Under the pieces are notes generated by a model, which was not told the origin of the DNA, ran no database searches, and was given only the letters and a program-made list of their open reading frames with translations. A stretch of 64,000 nt of DNA from Prinia subflava (Eukaryota > Chordata > Aves > Passeriformes > Cisticolidae): positions 93,207,239 through 93,271,238 of the forward strand of contig NC_086248.1 in the NCBI RefSeq assembly GCF_021018805.1, in the 5' to 3' direction. Every line of letters begins with the position of its first letter. Within the stretch, counting starts at the first letter, position 1. Below are positions 12,416-24,972 of this stretch, piece by piece. The translations under genes were made by a program, and so were the position numbers.

Positions 12416-14767
12416 TTATTTTTAGACTGCTTGCAAACTTGCCAAAGATTTTTGTAAATTATAGAACTGAGCTGTAAAATAGCAAATTAAATTTCTTTTG
12501 ACTCTTACATAGTTTTTTGTGATGTTTCCAAATGTCTTTGTATGTGTATTGACTTCTGCCTTTCCATTTCTTTCCCATATTCTTTTCCTTATTTTCATTT
12601 TGTCTTCAGAACTAGTGATTCTGGTCAGATAACAACTGGCATGAAATAAAAAATTTACGCTGTTTCCAAGTAAAGGATCTGGGTGTTTTAGACTTTCATT
12701 CCTGAAGGGTATGTGTATGGCAGGGAATAAAAATGATAGTGTATAAAGGCCTGGTTATATTTACTGTAAAGCATTATGTGAAATGACCGGCTTGGCTCTA
12801 AGTAGAACACTGAGTACATTCATCATTACTCCCATTATAAATTTCCATAGACTTTTCTATTTGTAGACCATTTGATATCATGATTTTTTCGTACATTGTC
12901 TGCTTTTTAATTCTACCAGGAAACAATTTCTCTTTCTACAGAATGCCCTTGAATTATATTGTTCTATAGCTGATGGCCTTTTATGGTTCACTAGAAAGAT
13001 GTTCTTTTTTTATTTTAAAATCCTACTGTAAATCCATTATTTCAAAACATGAGAAATGTCTTCTAGTTTTTTGAGCAACATATTTAAGACTTGTATTTGA
13101 ACTGCAATGTGTTAAAGACTTAAAGGGGCAATGGGATTTGCACTTGCAGAGACAATGCTCAAGAGAACAGGGTTAAATGGCTGTCTCCATCATAACTGGG
13201 AGATAAACATTCCCATGGGACTATATTCTGACAGGGATGAAGTTCATAATATTATCATCTTTGGGTGAAATGAAATACTCTTGTTTTGGCCGGTGACTTG
13301 AAGGATATTTCAAAAATGCCCATTTGTTTTCTTTGCAGTACATAATTGGCTGGTTAAATAAAAAATTTGAAAAAAGGTAAAGTATTAATTGATTGAGCTT
13401 TGCATTGTGGAAGTTTTCCGTCATTGGTGTGTACATAAATATGAAATTATTTGAAGGAAATTGCCATTGCAATTCTCAATGGAGCTGATAGAATTTGTCC
13501 TAAGAGCTAGGCTTCCTTAGTAATTTTGAGGAAGTATGCAGAAATTTTTGTACCCTAACAAATGAGTACCTTTTCTTCATGATTTTTGGGTTTCTTTGTT
13601 TCTCTTTAAGGTAAGTCATAGTTACAGAGTGGACACTGAGGGCCGCTGATATTTTTGTGGCAGGCTTTTTCTGGAGAACTCTCCTTGAAGTTTAGGAAGG
13701 CTAGGTGTCACAAACAAGGGAGAAACATGAAGAGTTAAGACCTGTAATGCTGTATGAGGCTGTAAAAGAGCTGGCCATGGTAGAATGTTGTGGTTCTAGA
13801 GCATGCTAGTCTTGGTTCTGGTTTGCCATGGTAGGGCAAAAAGCAGCAAACAGAATGATACTTCAGTCTGCTTGGTGCCTAGATGCAGCACAGTTTGAAA
13901 AACTCCTCACATTGGCATTAATTTATCCATTTTTCTGACTTATATTCCTTAAATAATGCTTACAGTGAAAATTACCTTCTTCCACTTAGCATTGTAGTCA
14001 AAGCCTAATGGTGGGCAGTAATGCTCTGTTTTGCAGTTATATCAGAGTGGACTTTTTGCCATAAAAGTCAAATTAATAATTCTTTTAGCACTCTGGAGAC
14101 CCACATGATAATCCATAAATATGTCAGTTTTGACCCATAAATTTCCCTCAAAATCCTCAAGTTCCTATATATTTGAAAACTTTCAAATCTTTTTTTTCTG
14201 GGAACTGCCATCTCACAGAAAGAGACGTAAGTTTACAAGTCCCACATAATCCCATCGCTGAGTTAAAATATGTGTTGGTGAGTGGGGGGAAATTTCTGAA
14301 ATACCTATCATTTTTCACTAACATGAAACTTGCCGCTTTTGGTGCCACTGCAAATAAGAGCCTAAAAGAAGCCCCGAAGAACTTTCAGGAGGTAAAGAGC
14401 ATTGTGTTACTCAATGGCTGCACCAAAAGGGAACCAATGGGATGAACATGGCTCAGAACATAGAGGATTCAGGAATATAATATTATCATTGACTGTAGTA
14501 CAGGCTGTCATATTAGAAATTCTCCTAGTTCTCTGGGATTTTTTTAGAACTTTCTTTTTTGTCTGTTCCCAGAAACCAGAGTGAGGAAACGTTCCCTTTG
14601 TTATTCAGAGTCTGGAGTTGTTATTTGGAGCCTGTGGAAATTTCAGCTGGGGTTTCCATCAGCAAGAGAAGCCTTAAGGCAAACATAATAGACTCCTGGT
14701 GCATGCAAGGAAGGAAAAGATGAAAAGCCCCTGTAATGCATGTTCAAGAAAATATGTGAACTGTATT

Positions 14768-14783
14768 AAAAAAAAAAAAAAAA
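14768..14783 (+). repeat. Poly(A) run, 16 bp
   Basis: Sixteen consecutive A followed by an A/C-rich stretch (ccaacaaaaac). No retroposed body or target duplication is evident upstream, so this is a simple homopolymer in intron 5. Confidence 0.9.
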
Positions 14784-17700
14784 CCAACAAAAACTGCTTT
14801 TCTGTCTTATGAAATTACCTGATTTTTCAAATGTTTGGAATGGTTTAAATTTTTTGGAGGGAGAGAAATAATTTTGTTTTATTTGAAGAAAGATTATTGT
14901 AGTTTTCACCAAAAAAGAAGAAAAACTGTACTACAGCCTGCACTGCCTTATGAATATCAGGACATAGCCAAACATCCCTTTTCTTGTTTTCAAGAGAAAA
15001 CATTGACAGAAGATAACCCAACCAAAACTATTAATATCCTGTGAAAGAGAAAAAGAAATCTTCTCTTGTCGAATGTGTCATGATTTCAGTACAATGAAAT
15101 ATATTTCTGGGTATTAAGGTTATCACTGAGGCATGTAAATATATCTGTATAATTGACAGTATATTGTTCACATGTATAGATAAATTCTTTTACTTGCAGT
15201 GCAGTTTGGAAAGTTTATGAAATATTTCTAATGGTATTAATCTAACAGGTTTCAAATCTAAATTAAGTGACATGTCCAAAACTTGACTACATTAAGTAGA
15301 AGGCAACAATAGAAATAGCATATCAGTAGTCTGTTTTGCAGTGGAGCATAATGATGATGTAAGAGTGTCTCAACTGGTTCAGGGAAACAGATCACAGAAT
15401 TCTGAAAGTGTTACTTTAAAAATATATTCCAACTCTTTTTTGTTACTTTTGTGGGAGGTTTTTTTGGTTCATTTTATTTTCCATGTTTGAACCCTGATTT
15501 TAACTCACTGCTTTTTCACTGTTTCGTTCTGTGATGAACTCTGATGTGTTGCCATACCTGACTCTGCACTGCCTTGCTTGGCCTGAGACCCAGCTCGTAG
15601 GGAGTGGAGATATTTCAGTCTCATTTGATGTCACCGAACCGGGGCACTTGACCCAGTGGTCACAGTGCATCTGCTGCCACTGTGAGATGCCAGGCACCAG
15701 CAGGGAGGAGTGGCTGCCATGGTGAGCCAGGGGCGTGTGCAGCATCCTGGAGGGGAGCTCTGTGCCCTCCCACAGGCTCCATGTCCTTTGCTGGCATTTG
15801 GAAGAGCTCTTTGCCCCCTGAGGACTCGGTGTCTGTAATAGGAGCTCTCTGGTGTGAGCTGTGCTTTAAGGTGAAGATGGAGCACTGACTTGCTTGGTGT
15901 CTGTGCAGGACAGCATGTGAGGAGTGTTTTAGTTTTCTGAAGGGGCACTCCATTGTCCCCTGAGTGGCATCAAGTGGCTCCTACGGCGCACTCCTCCTCC
16001 ATCTCTGACGGTGCAGTGCCATCTCATCCCCAGCCTTCTGTTCCACGGTGCCACATGAGCTGGTCTTTCTCTGACCCCTCTTTTTTTTGCAGTCCTCAGA
16101 GCTCATTCCTTTCTGCAGGGCAGAACACCCATATTTCTTTCGAGTGGGACAAATGACGTTTCTGGATTAAAAATGTTTGTTGGTTTTACCACAACAGGGA
16201 TGGTGGAGAGCTACTTGTTATTCTGCAATTAAAACTGGATTATATCGTTTTTCTACATCCAGGGTAATTTGTACTGCTGATGAAAAATTATAGATATTTC
16301 CTTGTTTGCAGTGCCAACTCTTGAATAACCCAGAAATTTCTGCTGATATGGAATTAAGATACTCAATGTTGACAGCACTTTTTATTGTCTCCTTCTAATT
16401 TTGAAGTAAAAATGCAAAGCCAACCACTTTACAGAAATAATTGCATATTTCTATTTTGAGCCAGTTACTGTAGAAAGAGTGGGAAAAAGAGTGGCAACAA
16501 TGAAGAAAATTTACTTTTAAAGTACTTGTTTTACATAAATAAGATATATTTGTAACCCCGATCTCTTACCTGAGAACTAGAATCTGTTCTAAAGCACACC
16601 TGAGATACTCGCTAATACCTTTCTTCACTTAAACAGAATTCTTGACCTTTCTAGTAAGAAATATGTTTGGGCCATAGAACAACCTATATTTTCCAAAGTG
16701 TTGAAAATCCCAAATGTAATTTATTTGGCAGATGTAAGAATGGTGGCAGCAGCAAAACAATAGCCTATGATGATGATGGATGGGAAAACTTTGATTTCTC
16801 ATAGACCCCAAGCAACTTTAGATCAAATCTTCACCAGAAAACATCTTGGCACTAAACTGTGGCTGCTCTTGGTAACAGATTACAGCAGTGAGACTGCCAG
16901 ATTTCTCCTTCATTGTGGTTTTAACCTATTTTGGGTAGAGGCTAAAGAAGGCTGGGAAAAGTTTTGTCCCTCAGCCCACAAAATTGGGTTTGCCAAACAA
17001 GCAACAAAATTCATCTTCTGCCTTCTCAGCATTTTGCTTCCTAGAGGGCTGCATAAACCAATTTGCTTTGCAAAAGAAACATGGTAGTGTATCATACTGA
17101 TATGCTTTTTACGATGTTGCCCATAATATCATTAGATTATCTCATATACTTCAGTACAAGTATGTTTAGCTGCGCATACTCTTACCCAAAAGCATTCATG
17201 CCCATTTAAGTGAATTTGGTAGTTAATGAATTCTTGTAGTTTAAATTCAGAACAGTTGAGTTGTGATCACATTTCTCTTTGAAATCCTATTTAATGACAT
17301 TCCCAGGTAACTTCATTATGGCAGCTTGAGCATCACAAGAGGCAGTAGTTATGTCAGGACAAGCATCCTCAGGTATGTCTCTCTCTCCCTGTGATTTGAT
17401 TAAATTGTGAGATCATCCAAGGTCTCCTTGAAATTCAGTTAAACAGCTAGTAAAGGTTTTAGTCTTGAAGCCTTATCCTAGAGTATTTCTTTGGATACTT
17501 TTTGTCCTTTTAACTTCAGGAAAGCTGAACTTCTTTGGGCATGGCTAGATGGAGCCATCTCCTGGCCAGACAGCAAAGAAAACTTGGTTGAACATGAATA
17601 TGTCCTAATTCCTTCCCTGGTGATTAACTTTGTCATAAGTAAAATAAATATAAACTGGGAAGGAAGTCCTTCCTGCAGACTGGCAGAGATAGGTTCCAGT

Positions 17701-17819
17701 TTCACTTTATAAAAATTATATGCCAAAAATTAAAAACCAGACATGTGGATGCTTTCTATGATACATTCTTGTTCATTGTATGAGCAGCTGAAGAAGACGG
17801 TGAACCACCAAGTGTTGTT

Positions 17820-17842
17820 TATTACTATATTTTATAGTAATA
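17820..17842. repeat. AT-rich perfect inverted repeat
   Basis: Arms TATTACTATA (17820-17829) and TATAGTAATA (17833-17842) flank a TTT loop. A related but imperfect stretch, taatagtattacattactat, follows directly. The base composition makes chance formation quite possible. Confidence 0.85.
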
Positions 17843-18159
17843 TTTAATAGTATTACATTACTATGGTGAAGACATACTGGTAATTCACCATTTTTTGAAT
17901 TACAATAAATTTTGGGTGAATCATCCCTAAAATACTGTTTTACTGGATTGGCATGAGATAGATGTTGTTAACAAATGATTTGGTGTTTTGTTTGTCTTGT
18001 CCTGTCTCAGCCCTTTGGTGGCTGGATGTCTTCTGTTCCAAACAGAGCCCTGTCTTCTGCCTCTGCTTGTTTTGGGACTGCAAAGTCATTAAAGTCTATC
18101 CACTTTCACAGTGTGAATTCATCTCTTGGGTAGTTGAGTAAACCATTGCAGCTCAATGC

Positions 18160-18182
18160 TTTTTTTTTTTTTTTTTTTTTTT
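18160..18182 (+). repeat. Poly(T) run, 23 bp
   Basis: Twenty-three consecutive T in intron 5. It could be the poly(A) tail of a minus-strand retroposon, but the sequence downstream (atgaaaatgtgcaattgaca) does not match any element I know. Confidence 0.95.
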
Positions 18183-19389
18183 ATGAAAATGTGCAATTGA
18201 CATGAAAATAACAAAATCTCTGTCTGTGAGGGCTTCCATATAAAGCTAGCCATCAGTAAAATTCTTTGTTGTTTGCATGCAATCTCTGTGATAGTAAAGC
18301 TAAGTAAAATCATTATTCTCCATGAGAGTCAATCTCAGTACTGTAACAAGGTGCTTGATATTTTGGGTCCAATTTATTTTGCTTTGAACCAGTATAGGAT
18401 GCAGACACCAAAAACTAAGCATTATGTACCTGTACAGGCTACTTCAATGTGCCTGAGAAGGTTTTACTGTAGAGTTTCTTCAATTATGGGCAGATACATC
18501 AAACTTCTTGCAGCAGCCCAGACTAGAAGTCTGGTTTTATTTGGTGTAACACAGCTGAATTACAAGTTTAAGGCTTCTGTTTTATTGCATGGCAAGATGT
18601 GAAATGTGAGTTATTTGTTGTTGCCAAGAGCTCTGGATGAACATAACTTTTTTTTGTGGAGAAATAAGACATCTGTTCCTTATAGCTGTATTATACCTGA
18701 AAGCTCTATTACAGACACCTCTGAAATTTATCCTCTTTTATACTTTAACACTGAAAAGAAGTGACTGCTGCTTATGACATTCAAAAAGTTGCCTTCAGCA
18801 GACTTCTTTTTTGTGGGGGGTTATAATGAGTTCAACTCAAGTCCCTGCACTCTGATTTCCTTCTGCAGAACAGAGATGATAATGTTTGCCTACCCACCAG
18901 GGACACTTGTTAATGCAGGTGCTACTCTTTCTTTTCTGAGGCTAAAGGTTCTATATAAGTACTGAAATGTTTTAAAGTTCTTGCAAAAACAGATTTCTCA
19001 GGATATGAATGCATTGCATGCTTTGGAACAACACTTAAAACTCTGGTGTAGCATCACTTCTTGGAGCAGGTGGGAAGTAATTTCATTCAAGCTGTCTTCA
19101 ATAACCTCTATCTCAAATGACAGTATACCAGAAGTGGAATCAGTCTGTCTTCAGTCAATAGTTATTATGAATTGTTAACAATCTTTGTCTAAAATTTGCA
19201 TACTCCAGATATTACTTTAAGAGTGAACTAATCTATGTAATTTGTTTGAATTCAAAAAATATTTTACATGGGTAAAAATACAGAAGGTATAAGAAATTTA
19301 CCTTTTTTCCCTTAGGAATATTATTTCAAAAACAACTTTTCACCTATGGCTATTCAGTCTGAATTAATTTTTATTGTATTGTTTTTCAG

Positions 19390-19529
19390 GAGGATCAGAT
19401 ATTGAATATCTAGATTTTTATAAGCCAGTGGTGTGGTTCTGGATCCTTGTCGGGCTTGCTTACTTTGCAGCTGTCCTCAGCATGATTGGAGACTGGCTAA
19501 GGGTCATATCAAAAAAGACAAAGGAAGAG
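19390..19529 (+). CDS. KCNK2: KCNK2 (TREK-1) exon 6: M4 and start of the C-tail
   Basis: The exon begins with GA, completing the glycine split at the previous junction, then 46 codons: [12 protein letters not shown] outside the membrane, M4 ([20 protein letters not shown]) and the proximal C-tail [14 protein letters not shown]. The tail's basic cluster (R, KK, K) is the phosphoinositide-sensing region known from mammalian TREK-1. The serine in RVISKK matches mouse S300, a kinase site. The final glutamate matches mouse E306, whose change locks the mammalian channel open, so all these regulatory positions are retained. Splice sites are tttcag and gtaaga. The exon ends in phase 0, so any phase 0 acceptor downstream could follow it. 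Confidence 0.98.
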
Positions 19530-21180
19530 GTAAGAATATTTTGAAAGGGGAAGAAGTACTCCTTTTTAAAAACTTTGAATAGAAGCCAGGTGAGCTTATA
19601 GCTTCTTTTGCTCTCAGGGTGCATAGGTCAAAGCTGTTTGTATATGAATTGGAATGCTGCAGCTCAAACTGCAGGGAACTACACAGCACAGCGATCCTTC
19701 AGACATAATGTTTTATTTTCACAGGTCTGCACAGAAAATTAGATTAAATGTATTCTTAAATTAAGTGTGTATGAATACTTGCAGTTGATTTATGGGGAAA
19801 AAATCTTGAACTACAGTTCTAGATAGAATGTAGGCCCTAATTTTTAAGGCAAAAATCATTCTGTTTTGTTTCTGTAAGGGATGCAGGTATGTAAAGAAAA
19901 TACTCAAGTAGTTATATTTGAGATACCATGCTTTGTAGTGGTAAGAAAATAAATTTTTCATATCATGCAAGGTATTGGAATTAATTATTGAAATATCTCA
20001 GGGTGTGTTTTACCATGTATCTCCCACAGAATCATTTGATATTTGTAGTCAAGTATATTGTTTTCAATTGAAATATGTTTTCACTTGTGAATTTCACTTT
20101 TCACTTGTATTTATTATTCCAATTTTACAAGAAAGTTTTACTTTAAGTTTTGTAATTTAAGAAAATGTCCTGGTTTTGAAAATGTTAGAAGGTAAATAAA
20201 ATTTCTTTCAATTGTAGAGTGCCTAGTTCAGGCCTTACTGAAAGTCTGAGAAATTAATTTTCTTTGAAGCAACATATTATTTCCCTCTAATTTAGCTTGA
20301 ATTCTTTTGCATGCATCAGTTGATTTATGCTACTCAAACATAAAAACTCTAATTTGTTTTTGATGGAATGAATATGTTGGCTACTGTGCAGTGGCCTGCT
20401 CCTTACATTGTTTGAAATAGTTTTCCTAGCTGTAGGGCATGGCATCAATGCCTAGATGTATTCCTGGCAGTCCTTGAGTTCCCAAAGCCTTTGCTCTGCA
20501 GGGCAGCTTACCCCTACGTGCTTTCCCTGGCTGCAGCCCCTCAGGGCGCCTGTCACCCTCTGAGCAGGAGCTGGGGCACTGCTGGCAGCAGGCAGGATGG
20601 TGGGAGCTGGGATCTTGGGCAGGATTAAACCCACTTTGTGAGGAATGTGGGGTGGTAAGCCCTTTTCCATTGTCCTGGCTGTGCTCGTGGCTCTGTGGTA
20701 GAGACAGCACCGTGGCAGGTCTGCTGTAAGTACACTTTTAGCAGGCAATTCATAACCACTTAGCCCTGAAGCAGAGGACAGTATTTATTTGAACAGTTTC
20801 AGTTCAAGAGTGTCATCTTTCACCCCATGCTGTAAATTTGAAAGGGTATTTATGACTTTCTTTCCACAATGGGCTTCACTAGTGCCCTCCACATATAGGG
20901 AGCAGCAGGTATCACCTGAGTGTTCCCATTTGCAGGTTCAACAGCTGGCAGGATCACAGTTCTGTTTTCTGGAAAAGCACTGAGGACACTTTTAGCAGCC
21001 AGCCTTACATGGCTTACCCTGGCTGCAGGGAAACAAGTGCATCACTTCAAATGCCAGTAACCTGTATTTGGTTATTTTGAACTTCAGGGTTAGGTTGGTC
21101 TCACCCCTTTTCCCCTCTGCAATAGGAAGAAGGAGGAGGACACTGGAACTCCCCTGGGAAGTGGGCATAGCACCTGCCAG

Positions 21181-21297
21181 GTGTTCATGAAGCACTTGGA
21201 CAGTGCTCTCAGGCACGCCTTGGAATTTTTGTGCAGGACCCAGAGTTGGATTTCAGTGATCCTTGGGGGTCCCTTCCAACTCAGGATATTCTGTCAT
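21181..21297 (+). mobile_element. CR1 LINE fragment, 3' end, plus orientation
   Basis: Clear CR1 3' sequence: gttcatgaagcacttggaca, then gtgctctcaggca, then the gagttggatttcagtgatcc block, ggtcccttccaactcagg and atattctgtcatg. It is truncated at its 5' side and lacks a clean octamer tail. The match to the CR1 consensus remembered from other avian loci is high. Confidence 0.88.
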
Positions 21298-24053
21298 GCC
21301 AAGAGTGGTGTTTCCTCTGGGCAGTCTCCTCGTGTTTAACTGTTCTCAACTTGAAGCATTTTCTAAATTGCCTTTAGTTTCCCTGGGTTACCTGTGTCTG
21401 GATATTTTGGAAAAAATATGATGTGACGGAGGCACTACAACATCAGACCATGCAAAAATATTCTCCAGGATTGTTTTTGCTGTGTTTTCTCAGACACAGT
21501 TGACATATTTTAGTTCTTCACACTACTTCCTATAATTAATCTGACTTTTAACCTCAGTTTTCTCCTATTCTGTTATCCAGACAGCCTTTTATCCAGACAT
21601 CTTAGTATCTTGACTGTATAGCTGGCTATATGACACACTGAGGTTTTAATCTTATAATGATGATAATATATTAAGAATGTTTGAAATTTGTAGCTCTTTG
21701 TGAAGGTATTTCAATATAGACTAACTCTGGGAAGGATTTGAAGACACGTGAATTGAAGACACCCAAGAATACCTCTAACACATCAAAAGCATTCCTATTT
21801 TTATCAGGGAAAACTGTTTGCTGGGTTATGCAGTGCAGTGCTGAGCTTTCTTTTCTCAGGCACTGGGAATGTGTAACTAGTCCATCTTTTCATTCTTTCT
21901 CACCTTTATAGCCTAAACAAGCATATTCATTTTGTCTACAGCAAGGAAAACCTCATTCTTCAGATATATCAGAATTTTCTTGGCTGAAGCAGGTATTGGG
22001 AATTCTGCTGTATACAAGCCTCATGTGCATTAGGTTAGATTAAAGACAGACATAACATAATTGTTGCCATTTGTTCAATTAATCATATCTCTGATGGTCA
22101 GAAATCTTCCTCCCTACTTAACCCATTGCTCAGGCATGTGTGAGAATTCATAGCAGGAATAAAATGCTTTGGCAGTTTAAAATTCTGTAGTTTTAACAAT
22201 GGTAGAAACCAGTTTGAGAATTGAATTATGATATATCTTAAGTTGTGTAATGGAAAATACCAAAAAAATCCATCTTTTATCCTAATTAAACTTTATAGGA
22301 AGAAAGTAATACAAATCTATTCCTTTTTTTAAAAAAATAGCTATAAGCATTTTACAAATATCCACTTTTTACAGGTTTCATTTTATGATAAAAACTGCTG
22401 CTCTTAGCTCATTCTTGCTATCTGCCTGGGAAAATCTGAGTGAAAATGCTGAAGGAGTTTAGTGGAAACGTAGTTATTAAGTCTCTTCTGTGCCAGCAGA
22501 AGCCAGATCAGAAACTGAATTTCTTGTCTTTTTTCCAGTTAAACCTAAATTTACAGTGGACTGTTCCAACTTCTACGGATGCAGATTATAGCAGAGGAAT
22601 CTCTCTGGAGTTCCAATATCCATGAGTGCAATGAAAAACCCTAGTTCAAAGTATGGGGTGTATTTTTTAACTGTCTTGGGGAAACATTGTCAGTCCTTGG
22701 AGAAATCGCCCCTTATACCTAAAAGTAGCCTTTGAAGGGGGAAGCAATGCTATCTATTAAAACCTATTGAGATACAGAGCCCATGAAAAAAGCTACAGAA
22801 CTGAGATCAATGCACTCTGAAAACTGAAGCAGTTTAATGTATTCCTAGGAAATAGGATGCTGAAAATCTTCCTGGAAATTATGGGGATTGTTATGGGTAT
22901 CAACAAATAAACAAGAATTTGTATAGGACTTGTATCCTACTCTCCATGAGGAAAACAGTAGTCTATAATGTTTAGATACAGGAAGGAGCAGATCATTCAG
23001 TAGTGATCAATTGTGCTGGTTTCAGCAGTCTAAGACCCAGCAGCAAAATCTAGAGAATGTTAGCTGAGTCCAGAATGAGACAGAGAGGTTGCAAGTGTTG
23101 TTCTTTACTTCCCCCAACACCTAAAACTATAAATCATCAGAGGTATATCTCTTTTGATAGATAGCCATAACCCCTTCTTTACTTTTTCCTGTGGTCTAAG
23201 GTAAAAAGTATGAATAAATATCAGTATATTTAGGGCATGAAGGGAAGTCCTTCTTATTCCACAGAGGAAGCATGCTGTCAATGAATATCACCTGAAATCT
23301 GTAGTTCTAGTCATATATTTTAATGTAGTTATGTTGTTCTTATAGAAGCAGTTTACATAAGACTTTGAGGTAATAATGCATTTCACTGTTTCAACAAAAT
23401 CAAACAGTTATCTTTTTTCAGTGTACTACCAGGAAAGTTTGTCATATGCAAGTGGATCTGAGACCAAAAAAATCTGATCAGAAATGCACTAATGCACAGA
23501 ACTTCTGTATTTTGATATTAAAATCCAGATAACCAGTATGTCAGTCAGTTTGCTCAGGTGGCTTTTGTCTCCTGAGACACTCTGGAGAATTTTGAATGCA
23601 TCAAATGGGGAGGGAAGTGAAAGACAAGTAGAGACAGAAGTGGGAGTTTTAGAAGGATTGATCTGGAAGCAGCTTATACAGTAGCAGTAAGATAGATGAA
23701 ATGTCAGAAAGTCACTGGAACATGCTGTGTGCTGTAATCTTAAGTAGGCGATGTGTCTCTGAAGTTCAGCCTCAGCTAGAGTAGCTTGCCTTAAACTCCC
23801 TCCTCTTCATTATTCTCTACACTCTGATTACTCAGAGCGCTTTTAAAGTCTTCTGATTTTAGTCTTTTTGAAAAGTAAATTTTCAGCAGGATTTTTTTTT
23901 CCTTGTCCTATTTTTTTCTTTTATTTCTGTATGCAGCAGCTTCTGAATTCCAGCATTTCAGCAAAAATGCCTACCCAACCAACAGTCTTAGGCTTTTGGG
24001 CTATAGCTCCTGGAGGGGTTGTTCTCTTTGCTGTGTATCAGCAGTCCAGCTGA

Positions 24054-24097
24054 CAGACACGTGTTAGACACCAGCTCAGTTGTCTAACACGTGTCTG
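24054..24097. repeat. Perfect 17-bp inverted repeat with two CACGTG cores
   Basis: The left arm is CAGACACGTGTTAGACA (24054-24070), the loop is ccagctcagt (24071-24080) and the right arm is TGTCTAACACGTGTCTG (24081-24097). The arms are exact reverse complements. Each arm contains the self-palindromic E-box CACGTG. Weak outer symmetry (cagcag on the left, gctgctt on the right) suggests a longer, decayed palindrome. It lies in the last KCNK2 intron. Its function is unknown; it may be a binding site pair, a fold in the pre-mRNA or the relic of a small palindromic element. Confidence 0.9.
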
Positions 24098-24904
24098 CAC
24101 GCTGCTTGTCTGTCTTTTGAATTGAACAACATGCACCCAGCTTTAAAGACCAAGCCTAAAATTTCATGAGACCTAGGAAATTCACTTCTTGTGGAAATTC
24201 AAGAGGCAGTTGCTATATTTGATATTTACAAACAAATTCAACAAATTTGACTCATCTGAATCATCGTTCAGTTTAATCTTCTTGGCACCAGTGACAGAGC
24301 TGTCACTCAAGTCTGTCAAAACAGAATTAGACTCGTCATGATGATGCCATGGAGATTATTGCACTCCTTATATTATTTGTTGTCTTTTTATTAGCTTCAA
24401 GCTGAAGGTGCTCACCCAGCATAAGGGACCCAGCGTGAAGAGAACTTGAGCCCATTTCTCATATCCCCAGAAGAGGGACCATAGGTGTAGGCTGTATACA
24501 TGAAAAGATGAAAAAAACCAGTGGACTCAAGTGAGAAACAGCTTTGAAGGGTTTCAGCCCCCAGGCAAACAGATTGTCCTCAGAGGCTGTGCAGTGAGGG
24601 TGCATGATCAAAGAGGAGGAAGAAGTTGTTCAGTTCTTCGATGAATTCTCAACCCAGCTCTACCTGTTTCAAGAAACAAAATCTGTTCACTTAGGATGGT
24701 AGAGAATAGCTCTTCAGCCTGGTGATCAGAGTCACTTGCTGGTCCATTTTACATTGTTTCATGTGAGATGGGTCAGCTTCTGCTGAAGAAAACAACTGTT
24801 TGGACTTTTCCTTTTCTTATATCCACTCCCCTCAACCAACCAACCCTCCTGCCTACTGGCAAAAGAAAACAGATGAACAACACAAAACATAAAAGAAAAA
24901 CAGG

Positions 24905-24972
24905 CAAACCCCAAAAAAACCCCAAAACAAATCCCAACAAAAACCAACCAACCAAACAAAAAAAAAAACCCA
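24905..24972 (+). repeat. A/C-rich low-complexity tract
   Basis: Sixty-eight bases with only A and C apart from one T (24932), including CCAACCAACCAAAC and an A10 run. It is the complementary-strand equivalent of the G/T-only tracts at 30339-30385 and 54060-54192. Confidence 0.9.

Larger units (their letters stand above)
11154..19389 (+). other. KCNK2: KCNK2 intron between exons 5 and 6 (phase 1)
   Basis: An 8,236-bp intron with donor gtaaga at 11154 and acceptor tgtttttcag ending at 19389. It holds a CR1 reverse-transcriptase remnant near 12305-12415, an A16 run at 14768-14783, an AT-rich palindrome at 17820-17842 and a T23 run at 18160-18182. A GC-richer stretch at about 15540-16080 has short open frames on both strands. 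None of these has a recognisable domain or a convincing splice context, so I regard them as chance. No RNA gene is recognised. Confidence 0.9.

Noticed and set aside
20426..20748. Minus-strand frames of 94 and 98 codons in a GC-richer part of the last KCNK2 intron.
   Set aside because: Two overlapping frames with no domain; proline/serine/alanine-rich composition is typical of chance frames in GC-rich DNA.
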